Shown here piece after piece: positions 1 through 7,137 of a stretch of DNA of 19,582 nt. Each line of letters starts with the position of its first letter. Positions within the stretch are counted from its first letter, which is position 1. The position numbers and the translations under genes were made by a program. Source of the stretch: an uncultured Megamonas sp. (GTDB lineage Bacteria > Bacillota > Negativicutes > Selenomonadales > Selenomonadaceae); NCBI GenBank assembly GCA_900554895.1, contig USIX01000023.1, forward strand, positions 1 through 19,582. Direction: 5' to 3'. A model generated the notes under the pieces. That model did not search any database. It saw only the letters and a list, made by a program, of their open reading frames with translations, and had not been told where the DNA came from.

Positions 1-42
1 CATCTGTTTTGCCAGTACGTCAACGTCAAATGCAATTTTCAT
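1..42 (-). CDS. IolH-like TIM-barrel sugar isomerase, first 14 codons only
   Basis: Only the N-terminus is inside the window; the gene runs off the left edge. It reads MKIAFDVDVLAKQM. That opening is the one I know from IolH-type xylose-isomerase-like TIM-barrel proteins of enterobacterial and Gram-positive myo-inositol clusters, which agrees with the IolI gene immediately upstream. The start ATG is at 42-40, preceded by GGAGG (50-54) at a 7-nt spacing. It lies 90 nt downstream of iolI in the same orientation, with a terminator-like hairpin between them, so its expression may depend on read-through. The assignment rests on 14 residues plus context. Confidence 0.55.
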   Translation of the reverse strand, partial: MKIAFDVDVLAKQM

Positions 43-87
43 AATATAACCTCCATCTTTCAATCAATAATATATAACCCGTACGAA

Positions 88-127
88 ATTATTAAAAATG
101 AAGGCGGCTACCCGAGCAACCGCCTTT
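88..127 (-). terminator. Terminator-like hairpin between iolI and the iolH-like gene
   Basis: On the minus strand AAGGCGG pairs with CCGCCTT (126-120 with 107-101) around a 12-nt loop that can form further inner pairs. It is followed within three bases by TTTTT and more A/T. It begins 6 nt after the iolI stop codon. The iolH-like gene starts 45 nt beyond, so it may act as a partial terminator that lowers downstream expression. Confidence 0.65.
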
Positions 128-132
128 TATTG

Positions 133-966
133 TTATCCAAAATATTTATTAACAAATGCTTTTGTTACTTCAGCTGCTTTTTTTACATTTTCTTCATGAC
201 TCATAGCATAATATTCTGGACGAAATTCTTCAATCGTGCATACACCGTCAAAACCGATTCCCTTCAGTGCTGCTGCAATACCTGCATGGTCTACCACACC
301 TTCTTCTAGCCACAGGCGTTTATCATCGCCGCAGGAACCGAGCGGCAAGTCTTCACAGTCATTTAAATGGTAAGCAAAGATTTTTTTGCCGTCTGCCGCT
401 TTCAAATCTTCTAGTTTGGAGCACATTTCATGGAAATGGAATGTATCCACTGTTATACCGACATTGTCACGGTCAACAGCTTTTACTACATCATAAGCTG
501 TACCGAATTGGTTAATGGAACAGTTCGGCGCACCGCAGAATTCAAGAGAGATTTTCATATCTTTGCCGACTTTATCGGAAAGATAACGCAATCTCTGTAC
601 AGCTTCTTCTTTAATTTCGCCGACAGTTTTATCTTTTACGTCGAAAGAAGGAACTGTGATGAGCATGTGCATACCGATAGCTTTGGAAACTTTAAGAATG
701 AAATCTACTTCATCGTCTATTTCCTTTTCGCCTTCCGCATCTCTCTGATTGAAGAAAATAAGAGTATTATATGCCCAAGGTTTTAAGTGATGGTTTTTGA
801 ACCAGTCAGCAAGTTCTTCCAAAGTATGTTCTTTTAAATAATTTTTTACGCAGTCGAAACGGATTTCGATATAGTCAAAACCGTATTTTTCACACATTTC
901 AAGGTCTGCCATTAAAGACTGGCCTTTACATTCAAGAGCAGTTGCTTCATTAAATCCGAGCTTCAT
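133..966 (-). CDS. iolI: IolI, 2-keto-myo-inositol isomerase
   Basis: A 277-residue xylose-isomerase-like TIM barrel that matches Bacillus subtilis IolI closely along its whole length, from the MKLxFNEAT start to the VxKYF end. IolI interconverts 2-keto-myo-inositol and 1-keto-D-chiro-inositol in the cytoplasm, which lets D-chiro-inositol enter the inositol pathway. The four metal ligands known from the B. subtilis structure fall at identical positions here: Glu142 (LEFCG), Asp174 (VDTFHFH), His200 (AYHLND) and Glu246 (TIEEFRPEYY). The length also equals the family norm. AAAGGA (976-981) precedes the ATG at 966. It lies 40 nt downstream of a Gfo/Idh/MocA dehydrogenase and shares its operon. 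A terminator-like hairpin follows directly. Confidence 0.93.
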   Translation of the reverse strand: MKLGFNEATALECKGQSLMADLEMCEKYGFDYIEIRFDCVKNYLKEHTLEELADWFKNHHLKPWAYNTLIFFNQRDAEGEKEIDDEVDFILKVSKAIGMHMLITVPSFDVKDKTVGEIKEEAVQRLRYLSDKVGKDMKISLEFCGAPNCSINQFGTAYDVVKAVDRDNVGITVDTFHFHEMCSKLEDLKAADGKKIFAYHLNDCEDLPLGSCGDDKRLWLEEGVVDHAGIAAALKGIGFDGVCTIEEFRPEYYAMSHEENVKKAAEVTKAFVNKYFG

Positions 967-1006
967 AAAATCTATTCCTTTACAATAATATTATTTAAAT
1001 TTGAAA

Positions 1007-2185
1007 TTATTTGTAATCTACCCAAACTCCGCCTTTATCAGCAGATTCTACGCATTTAGTAATCCAGCGGATACCTTCAATACCACCGTCGATATCAGGA
1101 TATACTAAATTTTTAAGCGTTTCTTCATCTCCGCGGTTTTTCGCATCGATAGCGATTGCAAATTTAAGATAAATATTTGCCCAGCTATCACCTAAACCTT
1201 CTGTATGCAAAACAGCCATACGTTCATAATCGTTGCATTCATCACAGAGATAATTCATGCCGCGTATTAATTTCTGTGCTGGTTTACCCTGAATTTCATA
1301 AATCAGTTCGTTAGGCTGGCTGTCCGTAAATTCCAGAGAAGCTTTAGAACCGACAATGCGAATGTGTTGAGAGTCCATGCTGCCGGCATCAACGGCGGAA
1401 ACCCACATACGGCCAACAGTACCATTTTCATAGCGCATTAATACGTAAGCGTTATCTTCCAATGGTGCACGGGATTTTACGAAGGACTGTCTGTCGCAGA
1501 GAACTTGTTTTAATTTAATGTTAGGGCAAATTAACTGTGACATGTAGAATGTATGTGTTGATAAATCGCCTAATACGAAAGAAGGACCGGATTTTGCAGG
1601 ATTTACGCGCCATTTTTGACCTTCAGAAGTTTTGTCACCGATTTCATCGCAGGCAAAGCCGTGTGTATAACGCAGTTCAATCATGTGGATATCGCCGAGG
1701 TCACCGTTTTCAATCATTTTTCTCATTTGTAAAAGTAATTGGAAACCGGAAAAACCATATGTTACGCCGACGATTTTATTCTGTTTTTCGGCTAATGCTT
1801 TTATTTCTTCACCCTGCTCAACTTTAAAGAAAAGTGGTTTTTCACAAATTACATGAAGACCTGCTTCCAGAGCTGCTTTAGCAATTTCATAATGAGTGAA
1901 ATTCGGTGTTGCAATAGAAACGACTTCAATACCGTCAGGTCTTTTAGCTTCTTCAGCAAACATTGTTTTATAATCAGGATAAAGTCTATCTTCGGCTACG
2001 CCGATATTCGTACCGAAATCTTTACAACGTTCAAAATCCACATCAAATGCACCGGCTACTAATTTGAAAGCCGTATTATCTCTTAATGCACCGGTACGAT
2101 GTTTATATCCGACTTGTCCTGTGCGGCCTCCGCCTACAACTCCCCAGCGTAATGGTCTTGCAATTTTCTTTTCTCCGTTTAACAT
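1007..2185 (-). CDS. Gfo/Idh/MocA-family oxidoreductase, probable inositol (isomer) dehydrogenase
   Basis: 392 residues. The N-terminal NAD(P)-binding Rossmann fold shows VVGGGRTGQ at about residues 16-24, and the family EKP motif (CEKPLFF) is near residue 115. The C-terminal alpha/beta domain carries GDLSTHTFYM, with the usual Asp/His pair. The protein is longer than IolG (about 335-345) and belongs to a ~390-residue subgroup with a GGGRTGQVGYKHRTGALRDN signature that I associate with inositol clusters. The exact substrate (myo-, scyllo- or D-chiro-inositol, or another cyclic polyol) cannot be read from sequence. It is the first gene of the leftward operon with iolI, which supports production of a ketoinositol that IolI isomerises. 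AAAGGAGATA (2191-2200) fixes the ATG at 2185. C-glycoside 3-oxidases of this superfamily are an alternative. Confidence 0.82.
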   Translation of the reverse strand: MLNGEKKIARPLRWGVVGGGRTGQVGYKHRTGALRDNTAFKLVAGAFDVDFERCKDFGTNIGVAEDRLYPDYKTMFAEEAKRPDGIEVVSIATPNFTHYEIAKAALEAGLHVICEKPLFFKVEQGEEIKALAEKQNKIVGVTYGFSGFQLLLQMRKMIENGDLGDIHMIELRYTHGFACDEIGDKTSEGQKWRVNPAKSGPSFVLGDLSTHTFYMSQLICPNIKLKQVLCDRQSFVKSRAPLEDNAYVLMRYENGTVGRMWVSAVDAGSMDSQHIRIVGSKASLEFTDSQPNELIYEIQGKPAQKLIRGMNYLCDECNDYERMAVLHTEGLGDSWANIYLKFAIAIDAKNRGDEETLKNLVYPDIDGGIEGIRWITKCVESADKGGVWVDYK

Positions 2186-2222
2186 AGTAATATCTCCTTT
2201 ATAAAAAAATTAATATTTATTT

Positions 2223-2234
2223 TATGTGCACATA
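2223..2234. promoter_or_regulatory. Perfect 12-bp palindrome TATGTGCACATA upstream of the left inositol operon
   Basis: TATGTGCACATA is identical to its reverse complement and lies 38 nt upstream of the minus-strand dehydrogenase start, next to a minus-strand TTGATA (2237-2242) that could be a -35 box. Its place fits a repressor or CRP-like operator. The binding protein is unknown. Confidence 0.4.
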
Positions 2235-2246
2235 CGGGTATCAAAA

Positions 2247-2317
2247 AATTTATAAGTATTGTAGATGTATATAAAAAATAGAGGGTTAATAATTTTTTCT
2301 TACTCTACTTATAAATT
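2247..2317. repeat. 12-bp perfect inverted repeat AATTTATAAGTA / TACTTATAAATT in the divergent promoter region
   Basis: The left arm is at 2247-2258 and the right arm at 2306-2317, about 59 bp centre to centre. The pair spans the middle of the 238-bp region between the dehydrogenase (minus) and the AraC-type regulator (plus). The right arm ends 3 bp before the -35 box of the regulator promoter. Such a pair is a plausible looping operator for the AraC protein, but the DNA is AT-rich, so chance remains possible. Confidence 0.4.
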
Positions 2318-2320
2318 CCC

Positions 2321-2350
2321 TTGATTTACCTTAATTATAAAGTATATAAT
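2321..2350 (+). promoter_or_regulatory. Sigma-A promoter of the AraC-type regulator
   Basis: TTGATT at 2321-2326 and a perfect TATAAT at 2345-2350 are separated by 18 bp. The start of transcription would be near 2357, giving a ~67-nt leader. The leader contains an ATTTATCA / TGATAAAAT inverted repeat (2382-2408) that ends at the ribosome binding site. Confidence 0.65.
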
Positions 2351-2423
2351 GAATAAAATAAATATTATATCTTGTTTAAAAATTTATCATTCTTGTTTTT
2401 GATAAAATAAGGGAGTATTTTTT

Positions 2424-3266
2424 ATGCGAATAGTAGAAGCTGGTATTTTACCTCAATCAATATGTTTTTCGTTTACACCTTCGGAATTGGCAAAAAAGCT
2501 GTATTATTACCCTACATGGTGTGGTCATTATTATTGTAACAGTAATTATTATATAAAAAGGGAAACATTTCCGGCTGTTTTGGTTGCATTCATTTGTAGA
2601 GGAGAAATGCAGGTTGAATATAGAGAAAAATTTTTTGAAGCTCAAAGAGGTGATGTTGTTCTGTTGGATTGTCTTGAACCACATTATTATCATGCCAAAG
2701 ACGAGTTGGAATTTTTGTATATAAATTTTTCTGGCTGCAATGCACATGAAATCAGCCAGCATATTATTCAGGAAGCAGGCTCACTGCTTCGACAGCAAAG
2801 TAATATTCTAATAAGTAAAGAGCTACATAGTATGGTAGATTTATATACTAATAATGATATAGAAACAATGTTTCAGTCTTCAATGAGAATTTATCGTATT
2901 TTTGAAAATCTATTAATGACAGATACTGTTGATGATACGAAACAAGAGCCTATTAATGATACTATTCATTATATAAAAAACAATATTTCAAAAAATATTT
3001 CTTTAGATGTATTAGCAGATATTGCGAAGATGAGTCCTTTTTATTATGCTCATTGTTTTAAAAAGCAGACAGGATTTTCACCGATAGAATTTGTTATAAA
3101 TACACGCATAGATTATGCCAAAGCATTACTCGTACGTACTACTAAATCAGTTGAGGAAATTGCATATATGGCAGGTTACTCATCAAGTAGCAGTTTCATT
3201 ACTGCTTTTATGAAACGTACCGGAATATCACCTAAACAGTATCGTAAATATCATAAAGGTGAATAA
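2424..3266 (+). CDS. AraC/XylS-family transcriptional regulator
   Basis: 280 residues. The N-terminal half (about 25-150) looks like a cupin-type effector-binding domain, with PAVLVAFICRGEMQVEYR and DVVLLDCLEPHYYHA typical of the AraC arm and beta-barrel. The C-terminal ~100 residues carry the two helix-turn-helix units of AraC proteins: LDVLADIAKMSPFYYAHCFK for the first and VEEIAYMAGYSSSSSFITAF for the second, followed by GISPKQYRKY. The AAGGGAG at 2409-2415 sets the ATG at 2424. It is transcribed divergently from the dehydrogenase-iolI operon and converges on the iolT-iolG operon, so it is the natural candidate for controlling one or both. Effector unknown; inositol or a derivative is inferred from position only. 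Confidence 0.88.
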   Translation: MRIVEAGILPQSICFSFTPSELAKKLYYYPTWCGHYYCNSNYYIKRETFPAVLVAFICRGEMQVEYREKFFEAQRGDVVLLDCLEPHYYHAKDELEFLYINFSGCNAHEISQHIIQEAGSLLRQQSNILISKELHSMVDLYTNNDIETMFQSSMRIYRIFENLLMTDTVDDTKQEPINDTIHYIKNNISKNISLDVLADIAKMSPFYYAHCFKKQTGFSPIEFVINTRIDYAKALLVRTTKSVEEIAYMAGYSSSSSFITAFMKRTGISPKQYRKYHKGE

Positions 3267-3296
3267 AAAAGAGCTGCTGCCTGTCGGCAACAGCTT
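3266..3296. terminator. Bidirectional terminator between the AraC regulator and the PTS IIA gene
   Basis: AGCTGCTGCC (3272-3281) pairs with GGCAACAGCT (3286-3295), a 10-bp stem with one G-U pair and a TGTC loop. On the minus strand the stem is followed by CTCTTTTTT, a strong end for the iolT-iolG operon. On the plus strand the T-run is weaker. Confidence 0.8.
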
Positions 3297-3310
3297 AATA
3301 GAGAGAAATT

Positions 3311-3622
3311 TTATTTTTTTATCAACCGATACAGACTGATGATTTCGACTGCAACGTCTTTTAATGTATAGGTGGTCATTAAATAATCCTGCGCATGTGA
3401 AATCAGGACGTTGAATTGCAGTTTTTCCCCATTAGCTTCTCGGGTTAATAACTCTTGTGTCTGCAGTTTATGTGCCTGCTGCAATTGTTCAGAGGCTTTT
3501 TCAAGCAGTGCGTCTGTTTCGCTGAACTTGCCTTCACGGGCTAGCTTTAATGCTTTTTGCAGTTCAGCTTTGGCATCGCCGGCAAGTGAGATTATATCAA
3601 AAGCTACTTTTTCAGTATTCAT
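3311..3622 (-). CDS. PTS lactose/cellobiose-family IIA protein (orphan)
   Basis: A 103-residue all-helical protein of the PTS_IIA_lac family, at the usual length. The phosphorylated histidine is His76 in LISHAQDYLMTT, and Asp79 three residues later corresponds to the metal-binding Asp of lactococcal LacF-type IIA. Helical segments before it are rich in Ala, Leu and Glu, as in the trimeric IIA bundle. Normally this protein passes phosphate from HPr to a IIB partner, but no IIB or IIC gene is in the window. It is the last gene of the iolT-iolG operon, 5 nt after the TIM-barrel gene, and its ribosome binding site AAAGGA overlaps that gene's stop. It may serve a PTS encoded elsewhere or act as a phosphorylation-dependent regulator. 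Confidence 0.88.
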   Translation of the reverse strand: MNTEKVAFDIISLAGDAKAELQKALKLAREGKFSETDALLEKASEQLQQAHKLQTQELLTREANGEKLQFNVLISHAQDYLMTTYTLKDVAVEIISLYRLIKK

Positions 3623-3627
3623 ATTAA

Positions 3628-4413
3628 TTATCCTTTCATTATAGCTTCAACGGCCGTTTTCGTGTCCGTGAGAGGAAACAGTTCATAACCGACGCGGTAC
3701 GTATAACCGAGTTTTTCCAGTACTTTATAAACGTTGGAGTAATTGATTTCTCCTGTGCCCGGTTCGTGGCGGCCCGGAGCGTCAGCAATATGAATATGAC
3801 CGATTTGGTCGATGTATTTCGTGATGTTGTCACAGATACTTCCTTCATTGAGCTGCATATGGTAAGCGTCGTAGAGAATTTTTAAATACGGCGAGTTGAT
3901 AAGACGGGTGATTTCTGCTGCCATCTGAGTCGTCTGAAGAAAATTGCCTACATGGTCAGTCGTGATATTAAGTCCTTCTAAATTTAAGCGGATTTGATAT
4001 TTTTCGGCAAGTTTTACACTGGCAAGCAACGTATCGTACATTGAGCAGAGTTTTACAGTGTCGGATAACTCATCATAATGATTTACAACAATGCCGCCTT
4101 CGCCGAGCGCATTGGAATGGATTGTTACGGAAGCGGCACCGACTTTCTGTGCCGCCTGTAAAGATGCTTCCAGGTCAATCAGATATTTTTCTTTATGTGT
4201 CGGGTCAACGAGAGAATAGTCGGCATCGCCGTTGAAACCGCTGATATTTATATTTGCTTTTTGTGCAGCATCGCGTACCTTATCGAGGTCGCGGATACGC
4301 CAGTCCCAAAATTCAACTGCTTCAAAACCGTCGTTTTTGGCAGCCTGAAATCTGTCGTAGAAATCAAGTTCGGTATATAATGTGTCAATACATGCGCAGC
4401 GTTTTAAGCTCAT
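3628..4413 (-). CDS. Hydroxypyruvate isomerase-like TIM-barrel sugar isomerase/epimerase
   Basis: 261 residues of the AP-endonuclease-2/xylose-isomerase-like fold. The segment HIHIADAPGRHEPGTGEINY is the signature of hydroxypyruvate isomerase (Hyi/OtnI) relatives. Metal and catalytic candidates are Glu in NLEGLN, Asp/His in LYDAYHMQ, and Glu in GYELFP near the C-terminus. Hyi converts hydroxypyruvate to tartronate semialdehyde, but this family also holds ketose epimerases and inosose-acting enzymes, and the operon position after iolG favours a ketoinositol or related keto-sugar. The start is the ATG at 4413: GGAGG (4423-4427) lies 9 nt upstream. A TTG at 4422 would overlap the binding site and is rejected. 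iolG stops 1 nt before the ATG, so translation is probably coupled. Confidence 0.8.
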   Translation of the reverse strand: MSLKRCACIDTLYTELDFYDRFQAAKNDGFEAVEFWDWRIRDLDKVRDAAQKANINISGFNGDADYSLVDPTHKEKYLIDLEASLQAAQKVGAASVTIHSNALGEGGIVVNHYDELSDTVKLCSMYDTLLASVKLAEKYQIRLNLEGLNITTDHVGNFLQTTQMAAEITRLINSPYLKILYDAYHMQLNEGSICDNITKYIDQIGHIHIADAPGRHEPGTGEINYSNVYKVLEKLGYTYRVGYELFPLTDTKTAVEAIMKG

Positions 4414-4414
4414 T

Positions 4415-5422
4415 TTATTCAACCTCCGAAATTTTTACAGGGCGGCCTTCTTTTAAGGATTTAGTAGCTGCTGCTGCCATGAGTACAGGATATAAGCCGT
4501 CTTCGCCAGTAACAGGGGTTTCCTTGTCGTTTGCAACAGCATCGGCAAAGGCTTTCATTTCATTTACGAATGCGCCCTGATAACGGTCCCACATAACCTG
4601 ATAAGCTGTGCCGCCTACAGTGCCGTTGGCATCGGCAAAAGTTGCGGTATTTGGAATATCGTTCGTGTTCATGGCAACGCCTTTGGAACCGAATACTTCC
4701 ACCCTTTGGTCATAACCATATACGGCTTTGCGGCTGTTGTCAATAGTGGCGATAGTGCCGGAAGCGAATTTTAAAGTAACGACTGCCGTATCAACATCGC
4801 CAGCTTCGCCGATTGCAGGGTCGACAAGTACGGAGCCTTGAGCGTAAACTTCTTCTACTTCACTGCCGGCGAGGAAACGAGCCATATCAAAATCGTGTAT
4901 CATCATATCATAGAAGATACCGCCGGAAACTTTTACATAAGCGATGGAAGGCGGCTCAGGGTCGCGGGAGCTGATGCGAATGAGGTGTGGCTGTCCCACT
5001 TTACCCTGTTGAACCATATCGTAAACGGCACGATGATTGTGGTCAAAACGGCGGCAGAAGCCGATTTGCAGTTTTACGCCTGCGTCTTTTGCTGTCTGAA
5101 TGGCATTTCTGACTTTAGCCAAATCATAATCAATCGGTTTTTCGCAGAAGATATGTTTGCCTGCTTTAGCCGCTTCTACGATATATAAAGAATGCGTATC
5201 GGTGGAAGAACAGATGAGTACAGCTTCGATTTCTTTATCGTTTAAAATATCGTTGGCATCTTTTGTTACATTGGGAATACCGCATTTTTTCGCAAATTCT
5301 GCCGTTGCTTCATTTGCAAACGGGTCTGCGATAGTTTTTATTTCCAATTCAGGTACGAACATAGAAATGTTGCGAGCGTGAACTTTACCAATACGACCTG
5401 CGCCGATAATACCAATTTTCAT
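4415..5422 (-). CDS. iolG: IolG, inositol 2-dehydrogenase
   Basis: 335 residues, the normal IolG length. It oxidises myo-inositol (and often D-chiro-inositol or glucose) to the 2-keto form with NAD+. Visible features are the Rossmann motif GAGRIGKVH (7-15), the family CEKP with Lys95, and the catalytic pair Asp172 and His176 in FYDMMIHDFDMARF, which match the B. subtilis IolG triad (Lys97, Asp172, His176) by motif. AAAGGAGA (5431-5438) sits 8 nt before the ATG. It follows the symporter gene by 59 nt, a gap containing a possible internal promoter, and is nearly fused to the TIM-barrel gene downstream. Substrate range cannot be read from sequence. Confidence 0.88.
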   Translation of the reverse strand: MKIGIIGAGRIGKVHARNISMFVPELEIKTIADPFANEATAEFAKKCGIPNVTKDANDILNDKEIEAVLICSSTDTHSLYIVEAAKAGKHIFCEKPIDYDLAKVRNAIQTAKDAGVKLQIGFCRRFDHNHRAVYDMVQQGKVGQPHLIRISSRDPEPPSIAYVKVSGGIFYDMMIHDFDMARFLAGSEVEEVYAQGSVLVDPAIGEAGDVDTAVVTLKFASGTIATIDNSRKAVYGYDQRVEVFGSKGVAMNTNDIPNTATFADANGTVGGTAYQVMWDRYQGAFVNEMKAFADAVANDKETPVTGEDGLYPVLMAAAATKSLKEGRPVKISEVE

Positions 5423-5448
5423 GATTAAAATCTCCTTTATTTACAATA

Positions 5449-5477
5449 TTTATAGTTGAATTTTATTAATTAGACAA
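5449..5477 (-). promoter_or_regulatory. Possible internal promoter ahead of iolG
   Basis: On the minus strand TTGTCT (5477-5472), a 17-bp spacer and TATAAA (5454-5449) lie in the gap between the symporter stop and iolG. If real, iolG and the two genes after it could be made without the symporter. The DNA is AT-rich, so this is moderate evidence. Confidence 0.4.
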
Positions 5478-5481
5478 GTTT

Positions 5482-6906
5482 TTAAGCATTTTTAGGGCTG
5501 CCGACAGACTGCATTTCCTTGCGGTTGTAATGGCGGAAACCATGTTCAATCTGTTCAAGCGTTTTGCCTTTCGTTTCCGGTACAAATAATTTTACGAATG
5601 TGAGGGAAACAAAGCCGATGATAACAAAGATGAGGAATGTGGATTGAAGTCCGAGTGCGCTCAAAAGCACAGGGAAAGTAAGACCTACGACGAAATTCGT
5701 TATCCAGTGGAACAGTACGCAGATACCCATGCCGAGCCCTCTGACACGCAGCGGAATTATTTCCGAGAGCAGAAGCCATAAGATAGGACCGATGCAGCTC
5801 TGCATAAATGCAAGAAACATTACAGTAAGGCTTAAGATGATAAATGGAAGATAAGGGCTGTTTTCCAGCAGTGTGGAACTTACGGTTATTAAGAATAGAG
5901 CAGTCGTTGTACCGCTGAGGCCTGTAAGAAGCATGGTGCGTCTTCTGATTTTTGTCATGAGGGAAATACCTACGCATACAGCTATTACGGAGGTTAAACC
6001 GTTTAAAGTGTTGGCGATTAGAGCCGCCTGCATGGAAAAACCGGACTGATTTAAAATCTGAGTGCCGTAATACATAATGGAGTTTACGCCTGTAAGCTGA
6101 GTGAATGTCGCGATACCCATACCGATTAAGATAATTCTTCTAATCCACGGCGTATTCAAATCCCTGAAACTTACCTGTTTGATATTTTTTTCCGCAGCAA
6201 TGGTATCCTGAATATCGTTTAATTCGGAGATAGCATGTTTGTCCGTTTCACGTATTTTCTTGAGAACACCGAGAGCTTCGGAAACTTTGCCTTTGGAAAC
6301 AAGCCAGCGCGGACTTTCAGGCAGGCGCATCATGCCGAAGAACAGTACGACAGCCGGAAGAGCGGCAACTGCCAGCATATAACGCCATACATGCGGGTCG
6401 CCGGCAAGTGCTACGGCAATCAGAGCATTAAAGACGAAAGCGAGAAACTGTCCGGTTACAATCATGAGTTCGTTCTGCGTAACCATGCGCCCGCGCTTTT
6501 CCGAAGGAGACACTTCTGCAAGATAAGCCGGAACGGTAACGGAAGCACCGCCTACGGCAAGACCGAGAGCAAAGCGGGAAATGAGCATGACTTCAAAACT
6601 TGGTGCAAGGCTGCATCCGAGCGTAGCAATAAAGAATAATACCGAGAGCATAAAGATGTTTTTGCGGCGTCCCTGCATATCGGAGATTTTGCCGCCGATT
6701 ACGGAGCCGAACGTAGCACCGAGCAGCAGAGAACTTGCTACCATGCCTTCGTGCAGCGGTGTGAGATTGAGCTGGTCCGGCTGCGCCATATAAGGAAGAG
6801 CGCCGTTTACAACGCCTGTATCGTAACCGAATAATAATCCGCCGAAAGTGGAAATTATCATTATTGTTTTCAAATAAGATTTCGAGTCTTCAATCTGAGA
6901 TGACAT
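5482..6906 (-). CDS. IolT-like MFS sugar/inositol:proton symporter
   Basis: 474 residues with about 12 hydrophobic segments, of the MFS sugar porter family. Family signatures in order are GGLLFGYDTGVVNGALPYM in TM1, ISDMQGRRKN in the 2-3 loop, RFALGLAVGG in TM4, PESPRWLVSKGK before the central cytoplasmic loop, QLTGVNSIMYYG in TM7 and PETKGKTLEQIE after TM12. It resembles B. subtilis IolT, the major inositol importer, and its place as first gene of the iolG operon supports inositol uptake at the cytoplasmic membrane. GAAAGGA (6915-6921) lies 8 nt from the ATG at 6906 but only 2 nt from the ATG at 6912, so the shorter start is preferred. Another hexose or polyol substrate cannot be excluded. 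Confidence 0.87.
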   Translation of the reverse strand: MSSQIEDSKSYLKTIMIISTFGGLLFGYDTGVVNGALPYMAQPDQLNLTPLHEGMVASSLLLGATFGSVIGGKISDMQGRRKNIFMLSVLFFIATLGCSLAPSFEVMLISRFALGLAVGGASVTVPAYLAEVSPSEKRGRMVTQNELMIVTGQFLAFVFNALIAVALAGDPHVWRYMLAVAALPAVVLFFGMMRLPESPRWLVSKGKVSEALGVLKKIRETDKHAISELNDIQDTIAAEKNIKQVSFRDLNTPWIRRIILIGMGIATFTQLTGVNSIMYYGTQILNQSGFSMQAALIANTLNGLTSVIAVCVGISLMTKIRRRTMLLTGLSGTTTALFLITVSSTLLENSPYLPFIILSLTVMFLAFMQSCIGPILWLLLSEIIPLRVRGLGMGICVLFHWITNFVVGLTFPVLLSALGLQSTFLIFVIIGFVSLTFVKLFVPETKGKTLEQIEHGFRHYNRKEMQSVGSPKNA

Positions 6907-6954
6907 TTTCATCGTCCTTTCTTATAAAATGAAATATGTTTAAGCTTCATTTTT

Positions 6955-6970
6955 AAGAGCAGCTGCGCTT
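6955..6970. promoter_or_regulatory. 16-bp imperfect palindrome in the leader of the iolT operon
   Basis: AAGAGCAGCTGCGCTT is a dyad with one mismatched pair, centred on AGCT. It lies between a minus-strand TATAAT-like -10 box (6996-6991) and the symporter start, so it would fall in the early transcribed region, a common operator position for repressors. It is the only GC-rich patch in the ~90 bp upstream of the gene. Confidence 0.4.
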
Positions 6971-6990
6971 TTGATTAACTTTCTGTAATT

Positions 6991-6996
6991 ATTATA
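6991..6996 (-). promoter_or_regulatory. Candidate -10 box (TATAAT) for the iolT-iolG operon
   Basis: A perfect TATAAT on the minus strand, with only a poor TTATTT-like -35 upstream at the right distance. A weak -35 would fit an activator-dependent promoter. The start would be near 6984, giving a ~78-nt leader. Confidence 0.45.
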
Positions 6997-7080
6997 TTTA
7001 ATTTACAATAAAAAATAATTTTATTATTTTTAGAAAATTTGCCTTTTGGTTGGCTGTTTAAAATATTTAAATAAAAAAAT

Positions 7081-7107
7081 AAGACACCTTGACGGAAAAG
7101 GTGTCTT
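7081..7107. terminator. Bidirectional terminator between the sensory operon and the iolT promoter
   Basis: AAGACACCTT (7081-7090) pairs perfectly with AAGGTGTCTT (7098-7107) around a 7-nt loop. The plus side is followed by ATTTTT and the minus side by ATTTTTTTATTT. It would stop minus-strand transcripts from the response-regulator operon before the iolT promoter. Confidence 0.85.
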
Positions 7108-7137
7108 ATTTTTGGAATTAGTGTTTTATTTCTATTT

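Noticed and set aside
4413..4422. Earlier TTG start for the Hyi-like gene
   Set aside because: It lies directly at the GGAGG site with no spacing; the ATG at 4413 has a 9-nt spacing.
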